Notes under the pieces: model-generated
The model's database searches: none
Told to the model about the DNA's origin: nothing
What the model saw: the letters and a program-made list of their open reading frames with translations, nothing else
Program-made: the position numbers and the translations under genes
In this document: piece by piece, positions 18,053-26,165 of the stretch
How positions within the stretch are numbered: position 1 is the stretch's first letter
Layout of the letters: the number at the start of each line of letters is the position of its first letter
Assembly (NCBI GenBank): GCA_036491415.1
Contig: DASXCC010000250.1
Location: forward strand, 1-53,227
Origin: JAICKN01 sp036491415
GTDB taxonomy: Bacteria > Acidobacteriota > Terriglobia > Terriglobales > Acidobacteriaceae
DNA length: 53,227 nt
Reading direction: 5' to 3'

Positions 18053-18442
18053 GACCCGAGTTCCCCGTTCTGACCGTAGATATCTAGTATCTAAATTATC
18101 AGCGTCTGATTATGCAGGAATGTAATAGTTCTGTAATAGGCCTCTTACTGAGGTAACTTCAAAGCTGCGGTGGGACAACTCCCATTTCGAACCGGAACTG
18201 CCAGAGATACAGTGACGAAGAAGTACAGCGATGCAAGGTAAAACTCCTAGATTATCTAAAAAGCTCACAACCCATTTGTCATTCACCCAGCGAAGTACTA
18301 ACAACCCGTAGCACAAAATGAGTGATGGCCCACTTATTCCGCTCGCAACGCATTCACCGGATCAACGCCAGCCGCTTGTCGCGATGGAATATACATAGCA
18401 AGCCCCGCAACGGCCAGAATCAAAAATGTCGTCGTGCATCAA
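18053..18442. other. Intergenic region with a permease remnant
   Basis: This 390-base stretch has no intact gene. Bases 18053-18120 are the leader of the desaturase gene and contain an AT-rich section with the palindrome AGATATCT. Bases 18130-18330 hold no ORF I can support, although a short plus-strand frame reads LRWDNSHFEPELPEIQ before a stop. Bases 18334-18435 hold the C-terminal end of an ABC permease on the minus strand, described separately. Confidence 0.7.
18334..18435 (-). pseudogene. Remnant of the C-terminus of an ADOP/MacB-FtsX-type ABC permease
   Basis: On the minus strand, bases 18435 to 18334 read TTTFLILAVAGLAMY, then IPSRQAAGVDPVNALRAE, then TAA. This is the last transmembrane helix and the R-A-x-x-x-DP-x-x-AL-R terminal motif of MacB/FtsX-like permeases, which are very numerous in Acidobacteriota as ADOP proteins. 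The frame is broken just upstream (TGA near 18437), directly at the stop of the neighbouring dehydrogenase gene at 18443. Only about 33 codons out of an expected 800 or so remain, so it is a deletion remnant. Its start is unknown because the rest is gone. Confidence 0.75.
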
Positions 18443-19333
18443 CTAAGCGGTTGGGGCAAGCGCAGGCTTTACTTCGAGTCCGGCCCATTTTTCCAGTAAG
18501 TTCAAGGTTGCCGCGAAATCTAAATCCTGATGGCCATCTTCGGTCGCCATCTCATAGATTTCTTCGACTGTTTCAAGACCGGGCAATTTCACGCGTGCTT
18601 CCTTCGCGGCTTCAAGCGCCAGGCGAATGTCTTTATGCATAAGACGCAGGGGAAAATTCGGGGTGAAGTCGCGATTAAGGACAAACGGAGCTTTGTAATC
18701 TACAACGCCGGAATGCACCATCGAAGCGTTAATCAGCGGGATAAGCGTCGCGGGATCAACGCCCAATTTGCTGGCGAGGGTAAGCCCTTCAGCAAATCCC
18801 TCGTAAATTAAAGCAATCTGAAGATTCATTGCTAATTTGGCGGCGTGGCCCTTGCTGAGGTCACCCATGCGGTAGATCTTTTTGCCCATAGCAGCAAATA
18901 ACGGCTTGAGGTGGTCGATGGTGGCTTCTTCTCCGCCAACCATAAAAAGAAGCGTACCCGCTTCGGCTCCGACTTTTGATCCGGTAACAGGCGCATCCAC
19001 ATATTGAACTCCGCGAGGCTGCAAGCGCTCGGCGAATTTTTTTGTCGCCATCGGCGAAATTGTGCTGGAATCGACGACTATTACGCCTTCCGTAAGCGAC
19101 TTCTCTGCCCCATCCTGGCCAAATAAAACATTCTCAACGGCTTTGGTGTCAGAAACGCAAATCCACACGACCTCTGCGCCGCTTGCGGCTTCTGCCGGAG
19201 TAGATACGACGCATGCGCCTTCGACGGTTTTACCGGGAGTGCGGTTCCAAACTGTAACCTCATGACCAGCTTTCGCGAGATTTGTCGCCATCGGGCGCCC
19301 CATGATACCCAAGCCTAAAAATGCTACGCGCAT
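18443..19333 (-). CDS. 3-hydroxyisobutyrate dehydrogenase-family NAD(P)-dependent oxidoreductase
   Basis: 296 residues. The N-terminal Rossmann motif FLGLGIMGRPMATNLAKAGH is the beta-hydroxyacid dehydrogenase signature, followed by VWNRTPGKT, which carries Arg rather than an acidic residue and suggests NADP use. The substrate motif YVDAPVTGSKVGAEAGTL and the catalytic Lys region GHAAKLAMNLQIA (about residue 170) are present. Substrate could be 3-hydroxyisobutyrate, tartronate semialdehyde, succinic semialdehyde or glyoxylate. Tartronate semialdehyde reductase would fit with the glycerate kinase gene 3 kb away, but the genes are not adjacent. A strong ribosome site AGGAG precedes the ATG. The stop is directly next to the permease remnant. 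Confidence 0.88.
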   Translation of the reverse strand: MRVAFLGLGIMGRPMATNLAKAGHEVTVWNRTPGKTVEGACVVSTPAEAASGAEVVWICVSDTKAVENVLFGQDGAEKSLTEGVIVVDSSTISPMATKKFAERLQPRGVQYVDAPVTGSKVGAEAGTLLFMVGGEEATIDHLKPLFAAMGKKIYRMGDLSKGHAAKLAMNLQIALIYEGFAEGLTLASKLGVDPATLIPLINASMVHSGVVDYKAPFVLNRDFTPNFPLRLMHKDIRLALEAAKEARVKLPGLETVEEIYEMATEDGHQDLDFAATLNLLEKWAGLEVKPALAPTA

Positions 19334-19406
19334 ATAAAACTCTCCTGATCAAATTAGAAATGAGGCTGAGTTGAGGGTCAAGCCGCAGAAGTGCATTATG
19401 AACCGC

Positions 19407-19425
19407 TGTGTTTTCCGGAAACACA
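19407..19425. promoter_or_regulatory. 19-base near-perfect palindrome, candidate operator
   Basis: The sequence TGTGTTTTCCGGAAACACA is a dyad with eight of nine pairs matching, the exception being a T/G. It lies in the 180-base gap between the divergent dehydrogenase gene (start 19333) and the GT2 gene (start 19514). Size and symmetry suit a dimeric regulator site. No regulator gene is adjacent, and it is not followed by a T-run, so a terminator is unlikely. Confidence 0.4.
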
Positions 19426-19513
19426 TGCCAATAACTACCTATATTCCCAAATCATATCAACAGGCTGGGGAACCGAGCGCTCATGTTAGATTGCGGCAAG
19501 AAGAGGCTCAGGG

Positions 19514-20182
19514 ATGAAGGTTACCGTTATCGTTGCCGTACATAATGCGGAATTCCATATTGGACGCGCGGTCCGCAGTCTTCTTGAACAAAGCATGTCG
19601 CGCAAGGATTTTGAAATCCTCGTCGTGAATGACGGAAGCACAGACAATACACGGCGCGTACTTGAATCTTTTGGAAGCTGGATTCGGGTGATCAATCTCG
19701 ACCAGAAAATCGGTCTTCCCGCCGCCTGCAACGTAGGCATCCGTAATGCTTACAGCCGGTTTGTGGTCCGCGTGGATGCGGACGATTATGTGCATGAAGA
19801 TTTGCTGAAAATTGAATATCTGTTTTTAGCGATGAATCCGCAATACGACGCGGTCTGCTGCGATTACACAGTCGTCAACGATCGCGAAGAAGTCGTGCAG
19901 AGGATCAATTCCGAGCAGCAGCCAATTGCCTGCGGCGTAATGTTTCGCCTGGATTCCCTGGTTTCCATCGGTCTTTATGACGAACAGTTTTTGCAACATG
20001 AGGATTTGGATTTGCGCATTCGCTTCCTGCAGAAGCATTCCATCAAGCACATTGAGTTACCGCTCTATCGCTACCGCAAACATGCGCAGAACATGACCAA
20101 TGACAAGGAAAAACAGTCGTACTATTTCGAACTTTTGGAAAAGAAACACGGAGACCTGGCGCGATGCATGACACCTCAGTAG
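19514..20182 (+). CDS. Glycosyltransferase family 2
   Basis: 222 residues, a bare GT-A catalytic domain. It starts VTVIVAVHNAEFHIGRAVRS, with nucleotide-binding VVNDGSTDN (about residue 40), the DXD motif as VRVDADDYV (about residue 88) and the likely catalytic-base region HEDLDLRIRF (about residue 160). GT2 enzymes transfer sugars from nucleotide donors with inversion; donor and acceptor cannot be told. There is no membrane segment. The 3' end overlaps the NeuB-like gene by 19 bases, so these two are coupled, suggesting the transferred or modified sugar is related to a nonulosonic-type acid. No other polysaccharide genes are adjacent. Confidence 0.9.
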   Translation: MKVTVIVAVHNAEFHIGRAVRSLLEQSMSRKDFEILVVNDGSTDNTRRVLESFGSWIRVINLDQKIGLPAACNVGIRNAYSRFVVRVDADDYVHEDLLKIEYLFLAMNPQYDAVCCDYTVVNDREEVVQRINSEQQPIACGVMFRLDSLVSIGLYDEQFLQHEDLDLRIRFLQKHSIKHIELPLYRYRKHAQNMTNDKEKQSYYFELLEKKHGDLARCMTPQ

Positions 20183-20916
20183 GAAAAGCGGTCGAGATTA
20201 TTGCCGAAATTGGACAGAACCATAACGGCGACATGCAATTGGCAAAAGAGCTGATTTACGCGGCCAAGGAAAACGGCGCCGATGTGGCAAAATTTCAGTT
20301 CTACGATGTTGATTCGATTTTTTCTCCGGACTTTGAATGGTATACCGCTACAAAAAAATCAGAGGTCAGCAAAGAGCAGGCTTTTGAACTCGCGGTAACG
20401 TGCCGACGGGCGGGGATCGAATTCATGGCTTCGGCGTTTGATGTAGAGCGCGTGGGATGGTGCGAAGAGATCGGCATGAAGCGATATAAGATCGCCAGCC
20501 GCAGCGTGAAACATCAACCATTGATTGAGTCCGTGTGCGCCACAGGAAAAGACGTAATCGTTTCTTTGGGCATGTGGGATGGACGCGAGTTCCCTTCCAT
20601 CCCCACGAAAGCACGTGTGGACTATCTTTACTGTGTTGCGAAATATCCGACGCAACCTTCGGATTTAAATTTCTCGGCCATTGATTTTCGGCAATACTCC
20701 GGATTTAGCGACCACACGATTGGCATCGATGCTTCGCTTGTCGCAATCGCGCGCGGGGCGCGGATTCTGGAAAAGCACTTTACCCTGAGCAAACGCATGC
20801 CCGGACCGGACCATTCCGGAAGCATGGAACCGCAGGAACTGGCTGAGATCAGGCGTTTTACCGATGCATTTTCAAATATCCTGTATCACCCAACGGTTGC
20901 GGCTGCCGCTGCCTAA
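20164..20916 (+). CDS. NeuB/SpsE-family sialic-acid synthase-like protein lacking the SAF domain
   Basis: 250 residues; NeuB proteins are usually about 340-350. The TIM-barrel part matches the family: EIIAEIGQNHNGDMQLAKEL at the N-terminus, ADVAKFQ, ASAFD, YCVAKYPTQPSDLN, GFSDHTIGIDAS and EKHFTLSKRMPGPDHSGSMEP. The C-terminal antifreeze/SAF domain that caps the active site in NeuB dimers is absent; the gene ends normally soon after the barrel. The usual IASGE/IPSGE segment reads KIASRSVKHQPL here. NeuB condenses phosphoenolpyruvate with N-acetylmannosamine or a related sugar; the substrate here may differ. The ATG at 20164 lies within the end of the GT2 gene. Confidence 0.85.
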   Translation: MHDTSVGKAVEIIAEIGQNHNGDMQLAKELIYAAKENGADVAKFQFYDVDSIFSPDFEWYTATKKSEVSKEQAFELAVTCRRAGIEFMASAFDVERVGWCEEIGMKRYKIASRSVKHQPLIESVCATGKDVIVSLGMWDGREFPSIPTKARVDYLYCVAKYPTQPSDLNFSAIDFRQYSGFSDHTIGIDASLVAIARGARILEKHFTLSKRMPGPDHSGSMEPQELAEIRRFTDAFSNILYHPTVAAAAA

Positions 20917-20972
20917 AGCCCTCGAGCAACTTTCAGTACTCTTTTTCATCCAAAGGGTAGCGGGAGTTTCTA

Positions 20973-21908
20973 TTGAAAGAAGTTTCGCCAGCTCGTTCAC
21001 ACTCTTCAGGTCTGTTGAAGGCAAATCTCCGTAATCCGGCATTGCGCAAGCGCGCGAAAGAGTTTGGCCGCCTTGTGCGGCATTCCGCCGTCACCCCGCG
21101 TACGGGACAAAGTCACAAGCCTCGACTTGTTACCAATGGAGAGCTTGGCGTCACGTTTATTGGACATGCAAGTTTCTTTCTGCAGCTTGGCGGGCAGAAT
21201 GTCGTCATTGATCCAAATTTTGCTGATTGGTTGTTTGTGCTGAAGCGGTTGCGCAATCCAGGAATCAGACTTCACGATCTTCCGCCTATTGATGTAGTCC
21301 TTGTGACTCACGCCCACTTTGACCATCTGCATCGGCCTTCACTGCGTACGATTGTCCAGAAGACGCTTCGCCAGCGTGGGAAACGGCCCATTATCGTAGT
21401 GCCGCATCATGTATTTGATCTGGTTTCAGATCTCGGCTTCGAAGATGTAGTGGAGCTCGATTGGTGGAGTTCCTACAAACATCGCGGGCTGACCGTCACG
21501 CACGTTCCTTCCCGTCATTGGGGAGCGCGCGTTTTGAAAGATGCGCATCGCGGCTACGGTGGATACGTTTTGAAGGCGGGTAAGCATTCCGTGTATCACG
21601 CCGGCGATACAGCTTATTTTTCAGGCTTCCGTGAGATTGGCCAGAAATTGAATCCCGAGCTGGCATTGCTGCCGATTGGGGCTTACAATCCTCCAACTTT
21701 CCGCAATGTCCACACCAATCCCGCAGATGCCACCCGTGCCTTCCTCGATTTAAACGCGCGCTGGATGGTCCCCATGCATTATGGAACATTCCGGCTGTCG
21801 CATGAACCGATCGAAGAGCCTCTACAATTGCTCGATGAAGAAGCTAAGCATGCTGGAGTGAGCGACCGGGTAATCGTCCTCGAAGAAGGCGTAACAAAAT
21901 TCTTTTAA
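20973..21908 (+). CDS. MBL-fold metallohydrolase (NAPE-PLD/UlaG-like)
   Basis: 311 residues. The start is a TTG at 20973, supported by GGGAG about eight bases upstream. The metallo-beta-lactamase motif is THAHFDHLH (about residue 112), followed by the metal ligands in VPSRHWG (about 180), HAGDTAYFSGF (about 210) and PMHYGTF (about 265). The block LLPIGAYNPP and HTNPADA matches the NAPE-phospholipase D-like group, so a lipid phosphodiesterase or related hydrolase is possible. The first 45 residues are basic and not part of the fold. It follows the NeuB-like gene by 56 bases but is not clearly linked to it. Confidence 0.85.
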   Translation: MKEVSPARSHSSGLLKANLRNPALRKRAKEFGRLVRHSAVTPRTGQSHKPRLVTNGELGVTFIGHASFFLQLGGQNVVIDPNFADWLFVLKRLRNPGIRLHDLPPIDVVLVTHAHFDHLHRPSLRTIVQKTLRQRGKRPIIVVPHHVFDLVSDLGFEDVVELDWWSSYKHRGLTVTHVPSRHWGARVLKDAHRGYGGYVLKAGKHSVYHAGDTAYFSGFREIGQKLNPELALLPIGAYNPPTFRNVHTNPADATRAFLDLNARWMVPMHYGTFRLSHEPIEEPLQLLDEEAKHAGVSDRVIVLEEGVTKFF

Positions 21909-21950
21909 GTTCGGAGTAGAATCTGAAGCCTCCACCTCAAGGAGGTCGTT

Positions 21951-22424
21951 ATGTCAGTCAAAGCAGTTCCAGATGGTTTCCACACAATCACTCCTCACAT
22001 CACTGTTCGCAACGCCAAAGAAGCCATGGAGTTTTACAAGAAAGCATTTGGCGCGGAAGTTTTGCACACAATGATGCAAGGCAATGCAGTCATGCATGCC
22101 ATGTTGAAAATTGGCGATTCGTTCCTCATGCTGAATGACGAATTTCCGCAGATGGGATCGCTCTCACCACTTTCTACCAATGGCTCGGGGGTTGTCTTTC
22201 ACATCTACACAGAAAATGTTGATGCGGCATTTGCACGCGCCACATCAGCTGGCGCCACAGTAGCCATGCCTTTGATGGACCAGTTCTGGGGCGATCGTTA
22301 CGGTATTGTGGCCGATCCTTATGGCCACAAGTGGTCGCTGGCAGCGCATGTTCGTGATATGTCCGCCGAGGAAGTTCGCAAGGCGCAGGAAGATGCGTTC
22401 TCAAAAATGCCCAAGAGCGCTTAA
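21951..22424 (+). CDS. VOC-family (glyoxalase/PhnB-like) protein
   Basis: 157 residues. Two beta-alpha-beta-beta-beta units are visible: HTITPHITVRNAKEAMEFYKKAFGAE at residues 9-34 and VVFHIYTENVDAAFARATSAGATV at about 72-95, ending in GDRYGIVADPYGHKWSLAAH. The single-chain layout is of the PhnB/glyoxalase-bleomycin resistance type. Function in this family is diverse (metal-dependent isomerase, dioxygenase or binding protein) and cannot be chosen. A near-perfect ribosome site AGGAGGT sits seven bases before the ATG. The 3' end overlaps the convergent glycerate kinase gene by four bases. Confidence 0.85.
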   Translation: MSVKAVPDGFHTITPHITVRNAKEAMEFYKKAFGAEVLHTMMQGNAVMHAMLKIGDSFLMLNDEFPQMGSLSPLSTNGSGVVFHIYTENVDAAFARATSAGATVAMPLMDQFWGDRYGIVADPYGHKWSLAAHVRDMSAEEVRKAQEDAFSKMPKSA

Positions 22425-23710
22425 TAAGCCAGCAGGATTCGCAGGTCGCGAATGTTGTTGCCGGTAGGGCCGGTTTCGATCGTGTCGCCGAGTTTCGAGA
22501 AGAGCGGATATGCGTCGAAACGTGAAAGATGATCTTCGATGCTCAGTCCGCCGGCTTCAGATCGAGCTTGCGTGGTTCCATCGGCGATCGCTCCTGCGAC
22601 TGAGCTGTTGCCATCCATTCCATCGCTTCCGCCGGAGAGAACGGTTATGTTTTCTCCGGTAATTTTCTGCGCAAATGCCAGAGCAAATTGCTGATTGCGG
22701 CCGCCGACGCCGACGTTTGTAACTTTGACCGTGACTTCACCGCCCGAGAGCAGACAGACGCGTTCGTATTTCTTGCGAAGTTCGCGGAGTTTGTTCAGCA
22801 GATAATCGGCGGCGCGAAGGTAGTCCCAATCGTCGCAGGAATTGTCGATTTCCACCGTGAATCTTTTGCTTTCCGCTTCAGCTTTGGCAACGTTGAGCAG
22901 CGAATCATTTGCCAGCACCGTACACCAGCGCGAATGATGAAATGCGGGGTCGCCGGATTTGGGTGTTTCTTCCAGTGCATGACGTTCGAAAAGCTCGCGA
23001 ACAGAGGCCGGCAATTGGGGAAGTAAATTATGTTTCGCCGCGATGGCATGACAATCTTCCGCGGTCGATGTGTCCGGCATGGTAGGGCCGGAGCCGAGCG
23101 CATCGGGAGTATTGTCAGGCACATCGGATATGAAAATCGAAACCTGTTGTGCAGGGGATGCAGCCTGCGCCAGTCTGCCGCCCTTGATCGCCGAGAGATG
23201 CTTGCGGATCGCATTGATGGAAGCAATGGCCGCGCCAGAATGAACAAGAGCGCGATACGTTTCGACCAGATCATCCAAAGAGATTTCGCCGTCAATTGGC
23301 CTTTCCGCGCAGGCGGATGCTCCACCGCTGATGAGGTAGATGACGAGCGAAGTGGCATTCTGTGCAGTTAACGATTTGAGGACAGCCTCAGCGCCGCGAA
23401 TGGATTCCGCATTCGGCAGCGGATGTCCGCCATGAAAATAGCGGAAGCCCCGAACATGCTGCGGCGGTTGCACCGGGCTGACGACGATCCCTTCAAATCG
23501 TTCTCCAGCTTGCGCGATAAGCGACTGCAACATGGTGTGCGCGGCCTTGCCGAGAGCAACCACAAACACCCGGCTGAAAGAATTGAGATCATAGAGGTCT
23601 TCGCCGACCCGCAAAATACCGCGGTCACACGAGACATGCTTTTCGAAAGCCTTCTCCACACTGCACTGCGCCAGACTTTGCACAAACAGCGCACGAGCTA
23701 GATCGCGCAT
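22421..23710 (-). CDS. Glycerate 2-kinase (DUF4147/MOFRL family)
   Basis: 429 residues. Hallmarks are VFVVALGKAAHTML (about residue 50), HPLPNAESIRGAEAVL, LISGGASACAERP (about 130), INAIRKHLSAIKGGRLA, FISDVPDNTPDALGSGPT, LSGGEVTVKV and the C-terminal GGRNQQFALAFA plus GSDGMDGNSSVAGAIAD. This class II glycerate kinase phosphorylates glycerate at position 2 to 2-phosphoglycerate; annotations as hydroxypyruvate reductase for this family are common. All motifs look intact. It runs convergently into the VOC gene. Confidence 0.92.
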   Translation of the reverse strand: MRDLARALFVQSLAQCSVEKAFEKHVSCDRGILRVGEDLYDLNSFSRVFVVALGKAAHTMLQSLIAQAGERFEGIVVSPVQPPQHVRGFRYFHGGHPLPNAESIRGAEAVLKSLTAQNATSLVIYLISGGASACAERPIDGEISLDDLVETYRALVHSGAAIASINAIRKHLSAIKGGRLAQAASPAQQVSIFISDVPDNTPDALGSGPTMPDTSTAEDCHAIAAKHNLLPQLPASVRELFERHALEETPKSGDPAFHHSRWCTVLANDSLLNVAKAEAESKRFTVEIDNSCDDWDYLRAADYLLNKLRELRKKYERVCLLSGGEVTVKVTNVGVGGRNQQFALAFAQKITGENITVLSGGSDGMDGNSSVAGAIADGTTQARSEAGGLSIEDHLSRFDAYPLFSKLGDTIETGPTGNNIRDLRILLAY

Positions 23711-23786
23711 TTTAAGCTTCTTCCTTTAGCGAGTATTTCGTCCATGCGGGCAATCCTCAGTTATGATACTGGCTCGGGAATCCACC

Positions 23787-24113
23787 ATGCGCTCCAAAAC
23801 AATTCTGATTGTCGCTTCGGCTATTGCAGTCGCTGTGTTGATCTTTGCGTGGGGCCGGCCAAGGTTAAATCCAATTATGGCGGCGCAACATTCCGTGACC
23901 ATTACCTGGAATGCGACACCGGGCGCCCAATCTTATTATGTATATCGGAGTACGGTCAGTGGATCGCAGTATCAAAAGATTGGCAGTTCGACCACCAACA
24001 GTTATAAGGATTCTCCCGTGCCGAGCAAAGCGGTTTTGTATTACGTGGTAACCGCGGTGAATGGTAAAGGCGAAAGCGGATATTCGGGAGAGATCAAAGC
24101 AGTTGTTCCCTGA
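23787..24113 (+). CDS. Small membrane-anchored fibronectin type III domain protein
   Basis: 108 residues from ATG 23787; an ATG at 23763 would add eight residues. The N-terminus is a signal anchor or signal peptide (SKTILIVASAIAVAVLIFAWG). The rest is one fibronectin type III domain, shown by SVTITWNATPGAQSYYVYRS, then YKDSPVPSKAVLYYVVTAVN and ESGYSGEIKAVVP. It is presumably outside the cytoplasm and involved in binding. It is divergent from the glycerate kinase gene and converges with the alpha/beta hydrolase gene, so it is a single-gene unit. Confidence 0.78.
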   Translation: MRSKTILIVASAIAVAVLIFAWGRPRLNPIMAAQHSVTITWNATPGAQSYYVYRSTVSGSQYQKIGSSTTNSYKDSPVPSKAVLYYVVTAVNGKGESGYSGEIKAVVP

Positions 24114-24130
24114 GCTCGCAGTCAAAGCGT

Positions 24131-24787
24131 TCAGCCCGGCAAAGTTTCCTTAAGCCAGCCTTCCATGGCTTCACGCATTTCCTTTAATCGTCCTTCAAAG
24201 AAATGGTCCGCTGCGGAAATAATCACCAGTTTTTTGGGTTCGGGCAGCGCATTGACCAATGCTTCTACTTTCGCGCGCGGGCCAAACTGGTCGCGATCCC
24301 CGCTGATAAATAGCTTTGGTTTCGCGCATTGTTGCAGGAAAGTTAAATCGTAGGTGCGATCTTCAATGGGGACCGCCGGAATGCCCAGCCCAATGGCGGC
24401 TTTCACGCGATCATCCGGGCACGCAGCCCGCAATCCGACCGCAGCTCCAAAAGAAAATCCCGCAAATATTAAGGGCAGATGAAATTCTGCATCGAGCCAG
24501 TCGAGCGCGGCGCGCACATCGTCCACTTCTCCCATTCCACGATCGTGCTCGCCTTCGCTCAATCCATTGCCGCGAAAATTAAAGCGCAACACCGGAAATC
24601 CAAAGCTGTGCAGGCCTTTCATGGCATGGAATACGACTTTGTTGTGAAACGTTCCGCCATATAAGGGATGCGGATGGCAAACGAGGGCGGCGTGGGTGGC
24701 GTCCGGGGCGCCGGTGTTCAGCAGCGCTTCCAGCTTCCCTGCCGGACCATTCAGGAATAGCGAACGGATGGAACCTTGAGCTTCCAT
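24131..24787 (-). CDS. Alpha/beta hydrolase (YqiA/KynU-like serine hydrolase of the DLH type)
   Basis: 218 residues. Key segments are ALVCHPHPLYGGTFHNKVV (oxyanion side, residues 33-51), VLRFNFRGNGLSEGEHDRG, the nucleophile elbow FAGFSFGAAVGL (Ser about residue 112), the acid in FISGDRDQFG (about 170) and the His in SAADHFFEG (about 198). The HPHP motif and general size match bacterial hydrolases annotated as dienelactone hydrolase-like or XAP-like. Substrate is unknown. The catalytic triad is intact. It is divergent from the M20 peptidase gene over a 119-base spacer. Confidence 0.85.
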   Translation of the reverse strand: MEAQGSIRSLFLNGPAGKLEALLNTGAPDATHAALVCHPHPLYGGTFHNKVVFHAMKGLHSFGFPVLRFNFRGNGLSEGEHDRGMGEVDDVRAALDWLDAEFHLPLIFAGFSFGAAVGLRAACPDDRVKAAIGLGIPAVPIEDRTYDLTFLQQCAKPKLFISGDRDQFGPRAKVEALVNALPEPKKLVIISAADHFFEGRLKEMREAMEGWLKETLPG

Positions 24788-24906
24788 GCAATCAATCCAG
24801 CATACCAGCCGCCGCGAAAACGTCGCTAAAGTGCCGATTGTGAATAGGCCTTATCAAAAGCATCAATTTCGCGCTCGCGCGGGACGTAGGTTATTCTCTC
24901 TGTGCC

Positions 24907-25911
24907 ATGGATGTCGTCGCATTCACCCGAAATTTGGTGGACATAGAATCGGTCACGGGCAATGAAGGCCCGGTCGGCAGTTTTCTGCACGAGGAACTCA
25001 CTCATATGGGTTTTCAGTCGCAGCGGATTCTCGCCGAGCCGGAGCGCTACAACGTACTTGCGACGTTCCCGGCGCATCCTCAACCGGAAATCGTGTTTTC
25101 CACCCATATGGACACCGTTCCTCCATTCATTCCTTCGTGGGAGGATACGGAAAACATTTACGGACGCGGATCGTGCGATGCCAAGGGAATTATTGCGATA
25201 CAAACTGCGGCGGCCTTAAAGCTGCACCAGCAAGGTATTCATGTAGCGCTTCTTTTTCTGGTAGGAGAGGAACGCGACAGCCTGGGCGCAAAGGTCGCAA
25301 ATGAAAAACCCATCGGATGCAAATTCCTCATCAATGGCGAACCCACAGAGAATCATATTGCGATTGCTTCGAAAGGTGCGCTACGCGCGGAATTGAACGC
25401 GCGCGGCCGCATGGCGCACTCGGCTTATCCGGAGCTGGGAGATTCGGCGATTGAAAAGCTGGTGGAAGCGCTTCATCGTTTGAAAGAAATGGAATTGCCG
25501 GCGACTGAAGGCATTGGTCCTTCCACGATGAATATCGGGATCATTGAAGGTGGGCGCGCGCCGAATGTGATCTCCGACAAAGCTCGGGCGCTGCTTCTAT
25601 ATCGGCTGGTCGGTGAGTCGGAACCTCTGCGGGAAAAGATCCGCGAAACAGTTGGCGATCTGGCACGCGTGGACTTCACCCTGGAAATTCCTTTTGTCCG
25701 TCTGCGCAGCTTTGACGATTTGCCGACAATGGTGGCCGCCTTCACAACCGACATTCCCGCGCTCAGCAACTGGGGCGAACCACTGTTGGTGGGGCCGGGA
25801 TCGATTCATGTTGCCCACACCGAGGCTGAATATGTTTCCAAGAAGCAATTGAGCGATGCGGTGGATTTGTACTACTCGATTGCGAAAAGACTTATTCAAA
25901 TGCAGAAGTAA
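24907..25911 (+). CDS. M20-family metallopeptidase (ArgE/DapE/CPG2 type)
   Basis: 334 residues. Metal ligands are seen in FSTHMDTVPPF (about residue 67), GRGSCDAKGII (about 90), VGEERDSLGA (about 121) and near the C-terminus IHVAHTEAEYVSKKQL (about 300). The lid domain lies about residues 155-265 with ARGRMAHSAYPELG. This cytosolic zinc enzyme hydrolyses an N-acyl amino acid or dipeptide; acetylornithine deacetylase, LysK or succinyl-diaminopimelate desuccinylase are all candidates and the sequence does not settle it. The last codons (QMQK then stop) lie in the first copy of a 13-base repeat that continues past the stop. Confidence 0.85.
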   Translation: MDVVAFTRNLVDIESVTGNEGPVGSFLHEELTHMGFQSQRILAEPERYNVLATFPAHPQPEIVFSTHMDTVPPFIPSWEDTENIYGRGSCDAKGIIAIQTAAALKLHQQGIHVALLFLVGEERDSLGAKVANEKPIGCKFLINGEPTENHIAIASKGALRAELNARGRMAHSAYPELGDSAIEKLVEALHRLKEMELPATEGIGPSTMNIGIIEGGRAPNVISDKARALLLYRLVGESEPLREKIRETVGDLARVDFTLEIPFVRLRSFDDLPTMVAAFTTDIPALSNWGEPLLVGPGSIHVAHTEAEYVSKKQLSDAVDLYYSIAKRLIQMQK

Positions 25912-25975
25912 GAATGAAGAATGCAGAAGTAAATCGCAGATTGGAGATTTAAGATTGCAGATTTAAGAATGTAGA
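25899..25975. repeat. Degenerate heptamer tandem repeats, first block
   Basis: Starting inside the last codons of the M20 gene, the sequence follows a seven-base rhythm such as agaatga, agaatgc, agaagta, gattgga, gatttaa, gattgca, gatttaa, gaatgta, gattgaa. The 13-mer AATGCAGAAGTAA occurs twice, at 25899-25911 and 25920-25932, 21 bases (three heptamers) apart. The block is inverted with respect to the one at 26057-26115. Confidence 0.8.
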
Positions 25976-26056
25976 TTGAACGGCATTGATTTTCACCTAA
26001 CACGACTTATTAAGTTTTTTCTTCATCATCAAGTCAAATCCGGTTATTAGGGGTTT

Positions 26057-26115
26057 CATTCTGCATTCTGCATTCTTACTTCTACTCTGCATTCTGCATT
26101 CTATAAAATCTGCAA
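26057..26115. repeat. Degenerate heptamer tandem repeats, second block (inverted)
   Basis: Repeated ATTCTGC units, with variants ATTCTTA and CTTCTAC, run from about 26057 to 26115. Read in reverse complement it has the same unit family as the block at 25899-25975 (GCAGAAT, GAAGTAA). The two blocks are separated by about 80 bases without repeats. Together they fill most of the 254-base gap between the M20 and DUF255 genes and could form a long imperfect hairpin. Confidence 0.8.
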
Positions 26116-26165
26116 ACTAAAATCCTCGTTCTGCAATGCCTCCCTAACCATTTACACTGATTTAG

